A stretch of 57,948 nt of DNA from Kiloniellaceae bacterium (GTDB taxonomy: Bacteria; Pseudomonadota; Alphaproteobacteria; Kiloniellales; J153), in NCBI GenBank assembly GCA_021776135.1, contig JAJFGL010000038.1:1-57948 (forward strand), in the 5' to 3' direction. Within the stretch, counting starts at the first letter, position 1. Every line of letters starts with the position of its first letter. Of this stretch, positions 17,449 to 25,868 are shown in pieces. Below the pieces are notes generated by a model. That model ran no database searches. It saw only the letters and a program-made list of their open reading frames with translations, and was not told the origin of the DNA. The position numbers and the translations under genes were made by a program.

Positions 17449-18741
17449 ATGGCGCCCCTGGGCGGGGACCCAACAGCGCCGGCGCTACCGGAGAAGGACG
17501 CCACCAACCGCTTGGCTTGGTTGAGCCAGCATGGCTCGCCGGCCGAGGCGCGGTGGTTTCGTGCGGCCATCATCGGCCGATACGAGGACTTCTTGCGGTG
17601 CAGCGTCGATTGGTTGTGGGAAACCGATGCCGATCTGAACTTGAGCTACGTGTCTTCGCCCGTAGCTCTGAGGCTGGGTATCCCGGCCCAGGTTCTGCTT
17701 GGCCGCCCGTTATTGAGTCTCGGTCATTTCCTTGACAGCGCGCCCTTCGCGGATCGCCGCCCGTTCCGCGATGCGGTTTTCGCCATGACCGGCGCGGAGG
17801 ATCGCGAGGTCGTCTATCGCCTGAACGGAGTCCCCTATTTCGGCCCGGATCATGGCCGCTTCGCCGGCTTCCGGGGCACCGCGAGCGCCCCCCTCCCGGC
17901 CCCGGCATCCAGGCCCGAGGCCGGACAAGAAGAACTTGCGGCCCTCCACCGGACATTGGAAGAGGCCTTGTTGGAGAACGCGGATCTAAAATGGCGGCTC
18001 TCCCACATGGATAGCCCCGCCGCGGCGCCGCGGTCCGAGGCCGCGCCTTCCTCGCCCGCCGAAGCGGATTCGCTGGCGCGAACCGCCCATGAATTGCGCA
18101 CCCCCTTGAACGCGGTCGTGGGCTACGCCGATCTGGGTCTGAGCGAGGCCTTCGGTCCGCTCCCAGAGCGCTATTCGGACTGTTTCCGCACCATCAGAGA
18201 GGCCGGCCGGCATATGGACAGCCTGGTCTCCGGACTTCAAGACTTGAACCGGGCGTCCGAAGCGGCCGCGCTCGCGTCCGAACCCGTCGATATCGGGGCC
18301 GTGGTGGCCAAGGCGAAATCCATGATCGCCTTGGCGGCGCGCGAGGCCAAGGTCGATATATCCAAGGTCGGCGCGGTGGCGGGCGGCCGGGTACTCGGCG
18401 ATCACCGGGCCTGCGTTCAGATCCTCCTCAACCTCTTGTCCAATGCGGTGAAGTACACCCCGGCGGGCGGCTCGGTCGGCCTGGAAACCATCGCCGGCCC
18501 CGGCGCCACCCTGCAAATCGTGGTTTGGGACAGCGGTATGGGCATATCGCCCGAGGAGCAGGAAAATGTGTTCGAGGCGGCCTATCGCACCAGCGCGGTA
18601 CGGGCCGCCAAAACGATTCCCGGATCGGGCCTGGGCCTATCGATCTCGCGTAATCGCGCCCGCGACATGGGCGGCGATCTAAGGGTCGTCTCTCAGCCGG
18701 GCCAGGGTTCGCGCTTCATCCTATCCCTGCCCGTGGCCTAG
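17449..18741 (+). CDS. Soluble PAS-domain sensor histidine kinase
   Basis: A 430-residue kinase without membrane segments. Residues 45-145 look like a PAS domain ([20 protein letters not shown]). A short coiled segment (165-185) leads to the dimerisation H-box [15 protein letters not shown] with phospho-acceptor H214. The ATPase domain shows the N-box [12 protein letters not shown]1 DSGMGI and G2 [19 protein letters not shown] chose ATG 17449, with GGGAG ten bases upstream, over an in-frame GTG at 17419. No response regulator gene is adjacent, so it is an orphan here. The 3' end overlaps the convergent acyl-CoA dehydrogenase gene by 26 bases. Confidence 0.88.
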   Translation: MAPLGGDPTAPALPEKDATNRLAWLSQHGSPAEARWFRAAIIGRYEDFLRCSVDWLWETDADLNLSYVSSPVALRLGIPAQVLLGRPLLSLGHFLDSAPFADRRPFRDAVFAMTGAEDREVVYRLNGVPYFGPDHGRFAGFRGTASAPLPAPASRPEAGQEELAALHRTLEEALLENADLKWRLSHMDSPAAAPRSEAAPSSPAEADSLARTAHELRTPLNAVVGYADLGLSEAFGPLPERYSDCFRTIREAGRHMDSLVSGLQDLNRASEAAALASEPVDIGAVVAKAKSMIALAAREAKVDISKVGAVAGGRVLGDHRACVQILLNLLSNAVKYTPAGGSVGLETIAGPGATLQIVVWDSGMGISPEEQENVFEAAYRTSAVRAAKTIPGSGLGLSISRNRARDMGGDLRVVSQPGQGSRFILSLPVA

Positions 18742-19900
18742 GGCCTGTGGCCGCGATTTGGCGGCTGATAACCAGGCGCTGGATGTCCGAGGTGCCTTCG
18801 TAGATCTGGCAAACCCGCACGTCGCGATAGATACGCTCAACGGGAAAATCGGCCAGGTAGCCGTAGCCGCCGTGAATCTGTATGGCGTCGGAACACACCC
18901 GCTCCGCCATTTCGGAGGCGGTGAGCTTGGCCATGGCCGCCTCTTTCAGGCATGGCCGGCCGGCGTCGCGCAGGGCGGCGGCGTGAAGCACCATCAACTC
19001 CGCCCCGTGCAGACTGGTCGCCATATCGGCCAGCCTGAAAGCAACCGCCTGGTGTCCGAAAATGGCCTTGCCGAAGGTCTCGCGCTCGCGCGCGTAGCTG
19101 AGGGCCGCCTCGTAGGCCGCGCGCGCCATGCCCAGGGACTGGGCCGCGATGCCGATGCGCCCGCCCTCCAGGTTCGACAGCGCGATTTTGTACCCCTGCC
19201 CTTCCTCGCCAAGCAGCAGACTGGGGGGCAGCTCTAGATCATCGAACACGATCTGACAGGTGTCGGAGGCCCTCTGGCCGAGTTTTTTCTCGACCGAGGC
19301 GACCCGGTAACCGGGCGTATCCGTGGGCACGATAAAGGCGCTGATGCCTTTCTTACCGGCGGCCGGATCGGTCACGGCGAAAACGATCGCCACCTGGGCA
19401 TTTTGTCCCGAGGTGACGAACTGCTTCACCCCGTTAAGGATATAGCGGTTGCCGACTTTCTCGGCCCTGGTGCGTATCGCGGCGGCGTCGGAACCAGCCT
19501 GGGGTTCGGTCAGGCAAAAAGCGGCGAGCATGCCGCCGCCCGCCATGGGCTTCAGGAAGCGCTCCTTCTGTTCGGAGGTGCCGAATTTAAGGACCGGCAT
19601 GCAGCCGACCGAGTTGTGGACGCTCATGATGGTCGAACACGCACCGTCACCCGCCGCGATCTCGGCCAGGGCCAGGGCATAGGAGACATGATCGGCCCCG
19701 GCCCCGCCCCAGGCCTCGGGCACCAACATGCCCATGAAGCCGAGGCCGCCCAGTTCGGCCACGGCTTCGCTGGGAAAGCGCGAATCGCGGTCCCAGGCCG
19801 CCGCCTGGGGCGCCAGGCGGTCGCGCGCGAAGGCGCGCGCGGCATCGCGGATCATGGTTTGCTCTTCGCTCAATGCCGCCCGGTTCGGAGTTTCGGTCAT
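18716..19900 (-). CDS. Acyl-CoA dehydrogenase
   Basis: A 394-residue FAD enzyme of the short/branched-chain acyl-CoA dehydrogenase group. Signature segments are [11 protein letters not shown] and [17 protein letters not shown] in the flavin/beta domain, [18 protein letters not shown], and the C-terminal [20 protein letters not shown] followed by [14 protein letters not shown], where the Glu of YEGT is the usual catalytic base. It introduces the alpha-beta double bond in fatty or branched-chain acyl-CoA oxidation and passes electrons to ETF. The thiolase gene 2.3 kb away may belong to the same metabolism, but the genes are not contiguous. It is transcribed toward the histidine kinase, and their 3' ends overlap. 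Confidence 0.92.
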   Translation of the reverse strand: MTETPNRAALSEEQTMIRDAARAFARDRLAPQAAAWDRDSRFPSEAVAELGGLGFMGMLVPEAWGGAGADHVSYALALAEIAAGDGACSTIMSVHNSVGCMPVLKFGTSEQKERFLKPMAGGGMLAAFCLTEPQAGSDAAAIRTRAEKVGNRYILNGVKQFVTSGQNAQVAIVFAVTDPAAGKKGISAFIVPTDTPGYRVASVEKKLGQRASDTCQIVFDDLELPPSLLLGEEGQGYKIALSNLEGGRIGIAAQSLGMARAAYEAALSYARERETFGKAIFGHQAVAFRLADMATSLHGAELMVLHAAALRDAGRPCLKEAAMAKLTASEMAERVCSDAIQIHGGYGYLADFPVERIYRDVRVCQIYEGTSDIQRLVISRQIAATGPRPRAGIG

Positions 19901-19992
19901 GGTACGCCTGCCCTTGTTAGGATTCCCAAGTTTAGACTATATCAAGTCTGAGCGATGTTGATCCATCTCCCGATGACGATTGGAATGAGATC

Positions 19993-20655
19993 ATGCTGAA
20001 ACTGGAAGGGGTTTTAACCGGTGACCAGATTGCCGAGATTCTGCGCATCGTCGCGGATGCCAAGTTCGTTGACGGCACGGTCAGCGGCAAAGGGTCACTG
20101 AAAAAGAACCTTCAGGTTGACCGCGGCGCGTCCCAGTACGAGACCGCGATCCGGATCGTTGCCGGGGCGCTCATGGCTAACAAGGACTTCAAGGCCTATG
20201 CCATGCCCAAGCAGATCACGCTGGAATTCAACCGCTACGATCCCGGCATGTTCTACAAGGCGCATATGGACGCCGCTCTCATGGGCGGGATACGCGGGCA
20301 GCCCCTGCGCACGGACTTGTCCTTCAGCGTTTACCTGAGCAACCCGGATAGCTACCGCGGCGGCGAGTTTGTCCTGGAAACCCCTTACGGACAGGAACGG
20401 ATCAAGGAAAAGGCCGGCAGCGTCATCGTCTATCCCTCGACCATGCTGCATTGGGTGGAGCCGGTCGAAGAAGGCTCGCGCCTGGCCGCCGTGGGTTGGA
20501 TTCAATCCATGCTGCGTGACGAATCCCAGCGCCAGATCATGCGCGATATAGAAGCGCTAAGGGCTCATACCGCAAAAGCCTTCCCGGATTCCGAGACACA
20601 GGAACGCTTCGACCGCTTGCATAGCAACCTGATGCGCTATTGGGCCGAAGTCTAA
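19993..20655 (+). CDS. PKHD-type Fe(II)/2-oxoglutarate hydroxylase (YbiX/PiuC family)
   Basis: A 220-residue dioxygenase close in length to the 225-residue PiuC/YbiX family. The iron facial triad is H91 and D93 (YKAHMDAAL) and H153 (TMLHWVEPV), and R163 binds 2-oxoglutarate. LRTDLSFSVYLSNPDSYRGGEF is the core beta region. Family members often sit beside TonB receptors for iron, but here the neighbours are acyl-CoA dehydrogenase (divergent) and a LysE exporter (convergent, overlapping by four bases), so context gives no substrate. Confidence 0.9.
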   Translation: MLKLEGVLTGDQIAEILRIVADAKFVDGTVSGKGSLKKNLQVDRGASQYETAIRIVAGALMANKDFKAYAMPKQITLEFNRYDPGMFYKAHMDAALMGGIRGQPLRTDLSFSVYLSNPDSYRGGEFVLETPYGQERIKEKAGSVIVYPSTMLHWVEPVEEGSRLAAVGWIQSMLRDESQRQIMRDIEALRAHTAKAFPDSETQERFDRLHSNLMRYWAEV

Positions 20656-21266
20656 GCACGCCTGGCCAGCGCCAGCCACACACCGGCGCCGATCAGAAGG
20701 CTTCCCACGACGCGGTCGGCGCTCCGCCGGCGGGCGCCCTTGCCAAGCCAGGCCCGCGACCGGCCCGCCAGGAGGGCATAGGATCCATCCAGAAGGGTCG
20801 CGATGGTCAGGTAGGTGACGCTGAGCACGAAAATCTGAACCCCTAAGGGGGCATCGGGATTGACGAACTGGGGAAAGAAAGCGGCATAAAACAGCCAGGT
20901 CTTGGGGTTCGTCAAAGCGACCGCGAAGCCTTGCCAAAAGAGGCCCTTCGGCACCGCCCCGGCCGTGCCGCCGGAATCGGGCGCGGGCGCACGCCAGCGC
21001 TGAATCCCAAGCCAGATAAGATACCCAACCCCGATCCAACGAAGCCACTCGAAGACAGCCGCGAAGGCGACGATCAGCGTGGTCATACCCAGGGCCACGA
21101 AGGCAAGTTGCACCGCTTGTGCGCACTGGGCGCCCAGCACCGTGGCGAAAGCCGTGCGCGCGCCATGGGCGATGGCGTGGGCGACAATCAAGGTCACGTT
21201 CGGGCCGGGTATGGCGATCAAGACCACGGTCGCGAACACAAACGCGAAATACAGTTCCAGACTCAT
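20652..21266 (-). CDS. LysE family amino-acid/small-molecule exporter
   Basis: A 204-residue inner-membrane protein with about six hydrophobic segments. It opens MSLELYFAFVFATVVLIAIPGPNV, where IPGPN is the family signature. NPKTWLFYAAFFPQFV is the second conserved region. RhtB/LysE proteins export amino acids or homoserine lactones. The stop codon overlaps the convergent PKHD gene. No regulator is adjacent and the substrate is unknown. A second, distinct LysE member lies at 32770-33399. Confidence 0.88.
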   Translation of the reverse strand: MSLELYFAFVFATVVLIAIPGPNVTLIVAHAIAHGARTAFATVLGAQCAQAVQLAFVALGMTTLIVAFAAVFEWLRWIGVGYLIWLGIQRWRAPAPDSGGTAGAVPKGLFWQGFAVALTNPKTWLFYAAFFPQFVNPDAPLGVQIFVLSVTYLTIATLLDGSYALLAGRSRAWLGKGARRRSADRVVGSLLIGAGVWLALARRA

Positions 21267-21288
21267 GCCGCCGTTCCCTTTCTAGCCC

Positions 21289-21981
21289 CTACCAAGGGAG
21301 AATCGAACCGTCATAGTTGAAAAACTTACCGGTGTCCCCGGTGTCCAGCCGGTCGATAACGCCACGCATGCCCTTAACGCTCTCGGCCGCCGTTATGGCG
21401 GCGCTCTCGCCGCCCATGTCGGTCTTGACCCATCCAGGGTGGAAGGCGACCACCGCGATGCCGCGCGGCGCCAGATCGACGGACAGGCTTTTCACCACCG
21501 CGTTCAGAGCCGCCTTGGACGAGCGGTAGATGTAAGCGCCGCCGCCGCTATTGTCGCCCATGGAGCCCATTTTACTTGAGATGTTGACCATCAGCTTGCG
21601 CTTGCCCAGGGCCACATGTTCGACGAAACGTTCGGCCATGCGCATGGGCGCCAGCACGTTAGCCGCGAAGACCGGCGGCCAATCGCTGTAATCGGTCTCG
21701 CCGAAGCCTGTCCTTGGGCCATAGATCCCGGCATTGTTGAGCAGGATATCGATCGGCTCGTCGGCCAGCTCGCGCGCCAGGCTGGCGACCTTCAGGCCGT
21801 CGGTTACATCGAGCTTGTGCAGAGTCACCGCGCCCACGGTTCCCTCGATCAGTTCCTGCAAGTCATTGGCCTTATCGGGATTGCGGCAACAGGCATGCAC
21901 ATGCCAGCCGTCGTCCGCGAAGGAGCGGGCGAATTCGTAGCCGATGCCCCGGTTGGCGCCGGTGATAAGAACGCTAGCCAT
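21289..21981 (-). CDS. Short-chain dehydrogenase/reductase (SDR)
   Basis: A 230-residue NAD(P)-dependent oxidoreductase. TGANRGIGYEF is the cofactor loop, NNAGIYGP the structural motif, and YRSSKAALN carries the catalytic Tyr and Lys after a Ser in VNISSKMGS. The C-terminal region KFFNYDGSILPW is typical of the sniffer/CsgA-like carbonyl reductase subgroup. I chose ATG 21981 with GGAAGGG upstream; the frame extends to 22005. It follows the small DUF1272 gene in the same direction. Confidence 0.9.
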   Translation of the reverse strand: MASVLITGANRGIGYEFARSFADDGWHVHACCRNPDKANDLQELIEGTVGAVTLHKLDVTDGLKVASLARELADEPIDILLNNAGIYGPRTGFGETDYSDWPPVFAANVLAPMRMAERFVEHVALGKRKLMVNISSKMGSMGDNSGGGAYIYRSSKAALNAVVKSLSVDLAPRGIAVVAFHPGWVKTDMGGESAAITAAESVKGMRGVIDRLDTGDTGKFFNYDGSILPW

Positions 21982-22014
21982 CCCAAACCCTTCCAAAAAT
22001 ATCAAAACCGGACT

Positions 22015-22206
22015 TCATGCGGCCGCCGTGCTGGGCCCGCGCCGTGGGCGCGCCACCAACTCGCCGCCGCAGTTGGGGCAAGTATTGGCCATCTTGTGCG
22101 TGCAATCGCGGCAAAAAGTGCATTCAAAGCTGCAAATATAGGCTTCGCTTTCATGTGGAAGCGCGGTTTCGCAAGCCTCGCAGCCCGGTTTCATGATTAG
22201 GGCCAT
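22015..22206 (-). CDS. DUF1272 zinc-ribbon-like small protein
   Basis: A 63-residue protein rich in paired cysteines: CEACE near residue 9, then ICSFECTFCRDC and CPNCGGEL. The Cys spacing matches DUF1272, a small family of unknown function thought to bind zinc. The start ATG 22206 lies one base after the thiolase stop codon (TAACATG), so translation is probably coupled. The tail after residue 52 is basic and Ala-rich. It may share an operon with the thiolase and the SDR. Confidence 0.8.
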   Translation of the reverse strand: MALIMKPGCEACETALPHESEAYICSFECTFCRDCTHKMANTCPNCGGELVARPRRGPSTAAA

Positions 22207-22207
22207 G

Positions 22208-23395
22208 TTAGTGCATCCTCTCGACCGCCACGGCGGTCGCCTCGCCACCGCCGATGCACAGGGCCGCGACACCGCGTTTCAGATCGTACTTCTCCAAGGC
22301 CGCGATCAGCGTGACCAGAATGCGGGCGCCGGAAGCCCCGATCGGATGACCGAGGGCGCAAGCGCCGCCATGCACATTGACCTTGTCGGCGGGTAAATCC
22401 AAATCGCGCATGGCCGCCATGGTCACGACCGCGAAGGCCTCGTTGATTTCGTAAAGATCGACCGCGTCCTTCGGCCAGGCGGTTTTCCGCAGCAGTTTTT
22501 CGATCGCGCCGATGGGCGCGGTGGTGAACTGAGCCGGCGCCTGGGCGTGGGTGGCATGGCCGCGCAGGATGGCGCGCGGGATCAGTCCCCGGCGTTCAGC
22601 CTCGGAAGCACGCATGAGAACCAGGGCCGCCGCGCCATCGGAAATGGAACTGGAGTTCGCCGCCGTCACGGTCCCGCCATCGCGAAAGGCGGGCCGCAGT
22701 TTGGGAATCTTGTCCAGGTTAGCCTTGCGCGGCTGTTCGTCTTGTTCCACGCGCCGTTCGCCGTTGCGGTCCTTGACGGTGACGCCGACGATCTCGCGCG
22801 CCGCAGTGCCGTCCTCGGTCGCGCTCTGGGCTCGTTTCAGGGAGCGGATGGCAAAGTCGTCCTGGGCCTCGCGGGTGAATTGGTATGCCTGCGCCGTATC
22901 CTCGGCATAGGAGCCCATGAGGCGGCCCTTGTCGTAGGCGTCCTCCAGGCCGTCCAGGAACATGTGGTCCATGATCTGGCCGTGGCCCATGCGATACCCG
23001 CCCCGCGCCTTGGGCAGCAGGTAGGGCGCGTTGGTCATACTCTCCATGCCGCCGGCGACCATGACCGCGCCTGAACCGGCCAACAACCCGTCGTGGGCCA
23101 GCATGGCCGCCTTCATTCCCGATCCGCACATCTTGTTGACCGTGGTGCAGCCGACCGCCTCCGGCACCCCGGCGCCGAAGGACGCCTGACGCGCCGGGGC
23201 CTGGCCAAGCCCGGCCGGCAAGACGCAGCCGAAAAGTACCTCGTCCAGATCCTCGGGCGCCACGCCGGCGCCTTGCAGCGCCCCGCCAATCGCGGCCGCG
23301 CCAAGCTGCGGCGCGGTCAGGGGCGCCAATTCACCCTGGAAGCCGCCCATGGGCGTGCGCGCCAAGCCGACGATTACGATGGGATCTTCGGTCAT
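22208..23395 (-). CDS. Acetyl-CoA C-acyltransferase (thiolase)
   Basis: A 395-residue thiolase. The nucleophilic Cys lies in [11 protein letters not shown], the general-base His in [17 protein letters not shown] and the second Cys in [11 protein letters not shown]. It catalyses reversible condensation or cleavage of acetoacetyl-CoA or 3-ketoacyl-CoA. I chose ATG 23395 ([10 protein letters not shown]), with GAGGA upstream. The next gene, encoding a DUF1272 protein, starts immediately after its stop. The RraA-like gene lies 37 bases upstream in the same direction, so it could be distal in the long malonate-region transcript. Biosynthetic and degradative roles are not separable. Confidence 0.92.
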   Translation of the reverse strand: MTEDPIVIVGLARTPMGGFQGELAPLTAPQLGAAAIGGALQGAGVAPEDLDEVLFGCVLPAGLGQAPARQASFGAGVPEAVGCTTVNKMCGSGMKAAMLAHDGLLAGSGAVMVAGGMESMTNAPYLLPKARGGYRMGHGQIMDHMFLDGLEDAYDKGRLMGSYAEDTAQAYQFTREAQDDFAIRSLKRAQSATEDGTAAREIVGVTVKDRNGERRVEQDEQPRKANLDKIPKLRPAFRDGGTVTAANSSSISDGAAALVLMRASEAERRGLIPRAILRGHATHAQAPAQFTTAPIGAIEKLLRKTAWPKDAVDLYEINEAFAVVTMAAMRDLDLPADKVNVHGGACALGHPIGASGARILVTLIAALEKYDLKRGVAALCIGGGEATAVAVERMH

Positions 23396-23431
23396 GTTCA
23401 AGTCGTCCTCATAGCAAATTATCGTCTTGTC

Positions 23432-24193
23432 TTACGTTTCGGGTTCGCCGGCGTCCAGCCAGGTCTGGTAGGCTTCCAGCGCCGCTTCGCCGGGCGGGTA
23501 CAGCCCGACCAGGGAATCGTTTTGGCTGACCCGGAATAGCACGAAACGCTCGAAGCGTTCCTGCTCTTCGGATGCCTCGGCGACCTCGTCCGCCAAGCCC
23601 CTGGGGATCACGACCACGCCGTCCCCGTCGCCGGCCAGGATATCGCCCGGCAGGACGGCAACCCCGCCGCAGCCGATGGGCTGTCCCCAGTTCGCGAAGA
23701 CCAGACCGCTAATGCTGGGCGGCGCGGCGATACCGGCGCAAAATACCGGCAAGCCAACCGCGCGGACCCCGGCGGCATCGCGCATGGCGCCGTCGCTGAC
23801 GGCGGCCGCAACGCCGCGCTGGCGCATACGCATAACCAGGATATCGCCCAGGGTGGCGTTACCCTCATCCCCGCGCGCGTCGATCACGGCGACCTGGCCC
23901 GGATTCATGGCCTCTATCCCTTCGCGTATGGAACCGGGCCGGGCATAGCTTTCCGGCGTGCCCAAATCCTCGCGCAAGGGCAAAAATCTGAAGGTAAAGG
24001 CCTCGCCGACGAAGTGGCTTTGCGCGGGATCGAGGGCCTGGGGCCCCTTCATCCAGACCCGGCGCAGACCCCGCTTCAATAGCTGCATGGTCAAGGTCGC
24101 GGTGGTGACCCGGCCCAAGCGGGCAAGGGTGTCCGCGGCCAGCCGGGGACAAGACCCATAGGCGTCCAGCATATCCATACCGGAGCCTGTCAT
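23432..24193 (-). CDS. RraA-like protein / HMG-aldolase-type
   Basis: A 253-residue protein of the RraA/4-hydroxy-4-methyl-2-oxoglutarate aldolase superfamily. The conserved segments are VAVIDARGDEGNATLGDIL, AVSDGAMRDAAGVRAVGLPVF and GGVAVLPGDILAGDGDGVVVIP, the last containing metal and oxoacid-binding positions. It is longer than the 160-residue E. coli RraA and closer to the longer family members that act as oxaloacetate decarboxylases or aldolases. It starts at ATG 24193, three bases before the cupin stop. The downstream position in the malonate region fits a small-acid metabolic enzyme better than RNase regulation, but this is inference. Confidence 0.78.
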   Translation of the reverse strand: MTGSGMDMLDAYGSCPRLAADTLARLGRVTTATLTMQLLKRGLRRVWMKGPQALDPAQSHFVGEAFTFRFLPLREDLGTPESYARPGSIREGIEAMNPGQVAVIDARGDEGNATLGDILVMRMRQRGVAAAVSDGAMRDAAGVRAVGLPVFCAGIAAPPSISGLVFANWGQPIGCGGVAVLPGDILAGDGDGVVVIPRGLADEVAEASEEQERFERFVLFRVSQNDSLVGLYPPGEAALEAYQTWLDAGEPET

Positions 24194-24196
24194 GCC

Positions 24197-24676
24197 CTAG
24201 TAAGGAGTGCCATCTTTATGGACATATTTCTCTTCGCCGTCGACCGAGCGCACCAGCATGTCAATATCCGGATAATCGACCTCGTCCAAGGCGGTGCGGT
24301 CGCCGACCTCCAGGTAAACCGCCTCCTCTTGGGAGCGGTTGACGAGCATGTGGCCGTCGCGCTTCCCGGCGGGAAAGCCGGCCACCATGCCGGCGCTCAA
24401 GACCTGTTCCCCGGCATCTGTGACCAGGGTCAGTTCGCCGGAGACGATAAAGACGAACTCGTCCTGCTTGCTGTGCCAGTGGCGCTGGGCCGAGGCCGTG
24501 CCGGGCGGCAAGGCGGTCAGATTGACGCCGAAATTGGTGAGCCCCAGGGCATCGCCGAGAATGCGCTTCTCGCGCTTGGCGGCCTCGGCATGGTAAGGCG
24601 CCGGATAGCTGTTTCCTACGCGCGGCGTTAGGGCCGCGGGATCGAGGGCGGGCGATTTCACTTTACTCATGGACAT
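24197..24676 (-). CDS. Cupin-domain protein
   Basis: A 159-residue single-domain cupin. The metal motif 1 is at HWHSKQDEFVFIVSGELTL and motif 2 is at GMVAGFPAGKRDGHMLVNRS. I chose ATG 24676, nine bases after GGAG; ATG 24670 is also in frame. It lies four bases after the PLP decarboxylase stop, so it is probably co-translated. Cupins of this type often bind small organic acids or act as isomerases. The function here is not known. Confidence 0.83.
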   Translation of the reverse strand: MSMSKVKSPALDPAALTPRVGNSYPAPYHAEAAKREKRILGDALGLTNFGVNLTALPPGTASAQRHWHSKQDEFVFIVSGELTLVTDAGEQVLSAGMVAGFPAGKRDGHMLVNRSQEEAVYLEVGDRTALDEVDYPDIDMLVRSVDGEEKYVHKDGTPY

Positions 24677-24680
24677 AAGA

Positions 24681-25868
24681 TTAGCTCCTGGCCGCCGGCG
24701 GTGCATCGTGAACCTCAACGAAGGCTTCCGGATAGAAGCCGTTGAAATGGGTCGCCAAAGCATTGGAATAAGCGCCGAGTTGATCGATCTCGATCCAGTC
24801 GCCCTCGCGCGTGTCTTCCGGCAGGTCGAAAGTGCCAGGAAGTACGTCGAGAGAATCGCAAGTCGGGCCGTTCAGGATGAAGGGCCGCAATTTCGGCGCC
24901 GCCTCCCCCTGCAGACGGATAAGCCGCACCGGCATGCGGATATCGACCTGGGTCATCTCCGACAGGCTGCCGTAGATGCCGTCGTTGATGTAGAGGCGGT
25001 CGTCCTTGCGCAACTGGACCTGGGTCAGGAGCGAACAGCCGGCGGCGACCAGCGCCCGGCCCGGTTCCGAGAATACCTCGACCGTCGGCTTCAGCCCTAT
25101 ATCGTTCAGGCCGCCGCGAATTTCCGCCATGTAGTCTTCCAAGGGCGGCACCTGGGTATTGGCGTAATAGGCGGGGAAGCCGCCGCCCACGTCCAGGCTA
25201 TCGATTTCCACCCCGGACCTGGCGATTATGTCCCCGCACAGGGCCAGGGCTTTGCGGTAAACTTTGGGTTCCCGGCACTGAGACCCGATATGAAAGGCCA
25301 GTCCGGTCTTGCAATCCCGGTTGTTCGCCGCGCGCAGCAAGGCCACCGCCTCGTCCGGCCCGGTCCCGAACTTGGAAGCCAGATCGTAGAGCGAATCGCC
25401 GGTATCTTCGGTCTTGATACGCACGATAATGGTCAGATCCTTGCCGCCGGTTTCTTCCAGCACCTTGGCCAGTTCGTCCTCGTGGTCGATGACATAGTGC
25501 CGGATACCATAGGCCTTGTGGGTCATGCGAATCGCCGCGCGGGCCTTGACCGGGTGCATGAAGTAGGCGTGGGCGTCGGGGTAAGTATCGCAAATCTGCG
25601 CGATCTCGGGCAGGGAGGCGGTATCGAAATGCCGGATCCCGCCCCGGTACACGGCGTCGAGCACCTCCGGGCGCGGGTTGCACTTGACCGCATAGAGCAC
25701 GGTGCCGGGAAAAAGCGAGATGAAACGCTTAGCGGTCTCGGTCAGTAGCTTGGGGCGCAGGCAATAGACCGGATATCCCGGCTGCAAGGCGCGCACGACC
25801 GACACCACGTCATCGAAGCGCCGCTTGGCCCGCGCGTCGGGCGCGCGTTTTTCTTGTAGCCCGTCCAT
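24681..25868 (-). CDS. Type III PLP-dependent ornithine/diaminopimelate-type decarboxylase
   Basis: A 395-residue alanine-racemase-fold decarboxylase. K62 in VLYAVKCNP is the PLP lysine. SLDVGGGFPAYY and SEPGRALVA form the phosphate/PLP site. C337 in GPTCDSLDVLP is the catalytic Cys typical of ornithine/lysine decarboxylases rather than arginine decarboxylases. The start ATG 25868 shares its A with the malonyl-CoA decarboxylase stop (TAATG), so translation is coupled. It is followed within five bases by a cupin gene. Ornithine or lysine is the likely substrate. Why it is coupled to malonyl-CoA decarboxylase is unclear. Confidence 0.85.
   Translation of the reverse strand: MDGLQEKRAPDARAKRRFDDVVSVVRALQPGYPVYCLRPKLLTETAKRFISLFPGTVLYAVKCNPRPEVLDAVYRGGIRHFDTASLPEIAQICDTYPDAHAYFMHPVKARAAIRMTHKAYGIRHYVIDHEDELAKVLEETGGKDLTIIVRIKTEDTGDSLYDLASKFGTGPDEAVALLRAANNRDCKTGLAFHIGSQCREPKVYRKALALCGDIIARSGVEIDSLDVGGGFPAYYANTQVPPLEDYMAEIRGGLNDIGLKPTVEVFSEPGRALVAAGCSLLTQVQLRKDDRLYINDGIYGSLSEMTQVDIRMPVRLIRLQGEAAPKLRPFILNGPTCDSLDVLPGTFDLPEDTREGDWIEIDQLGAYSNALATHFNGFYPEAFVEVHDAPPAARS

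Noticed and set aside
24669-25748. 359-codon plus-strand frame opposite the PLP decarboxylase
   Set aside because: Antisense to a gene with clear catalytic residues.
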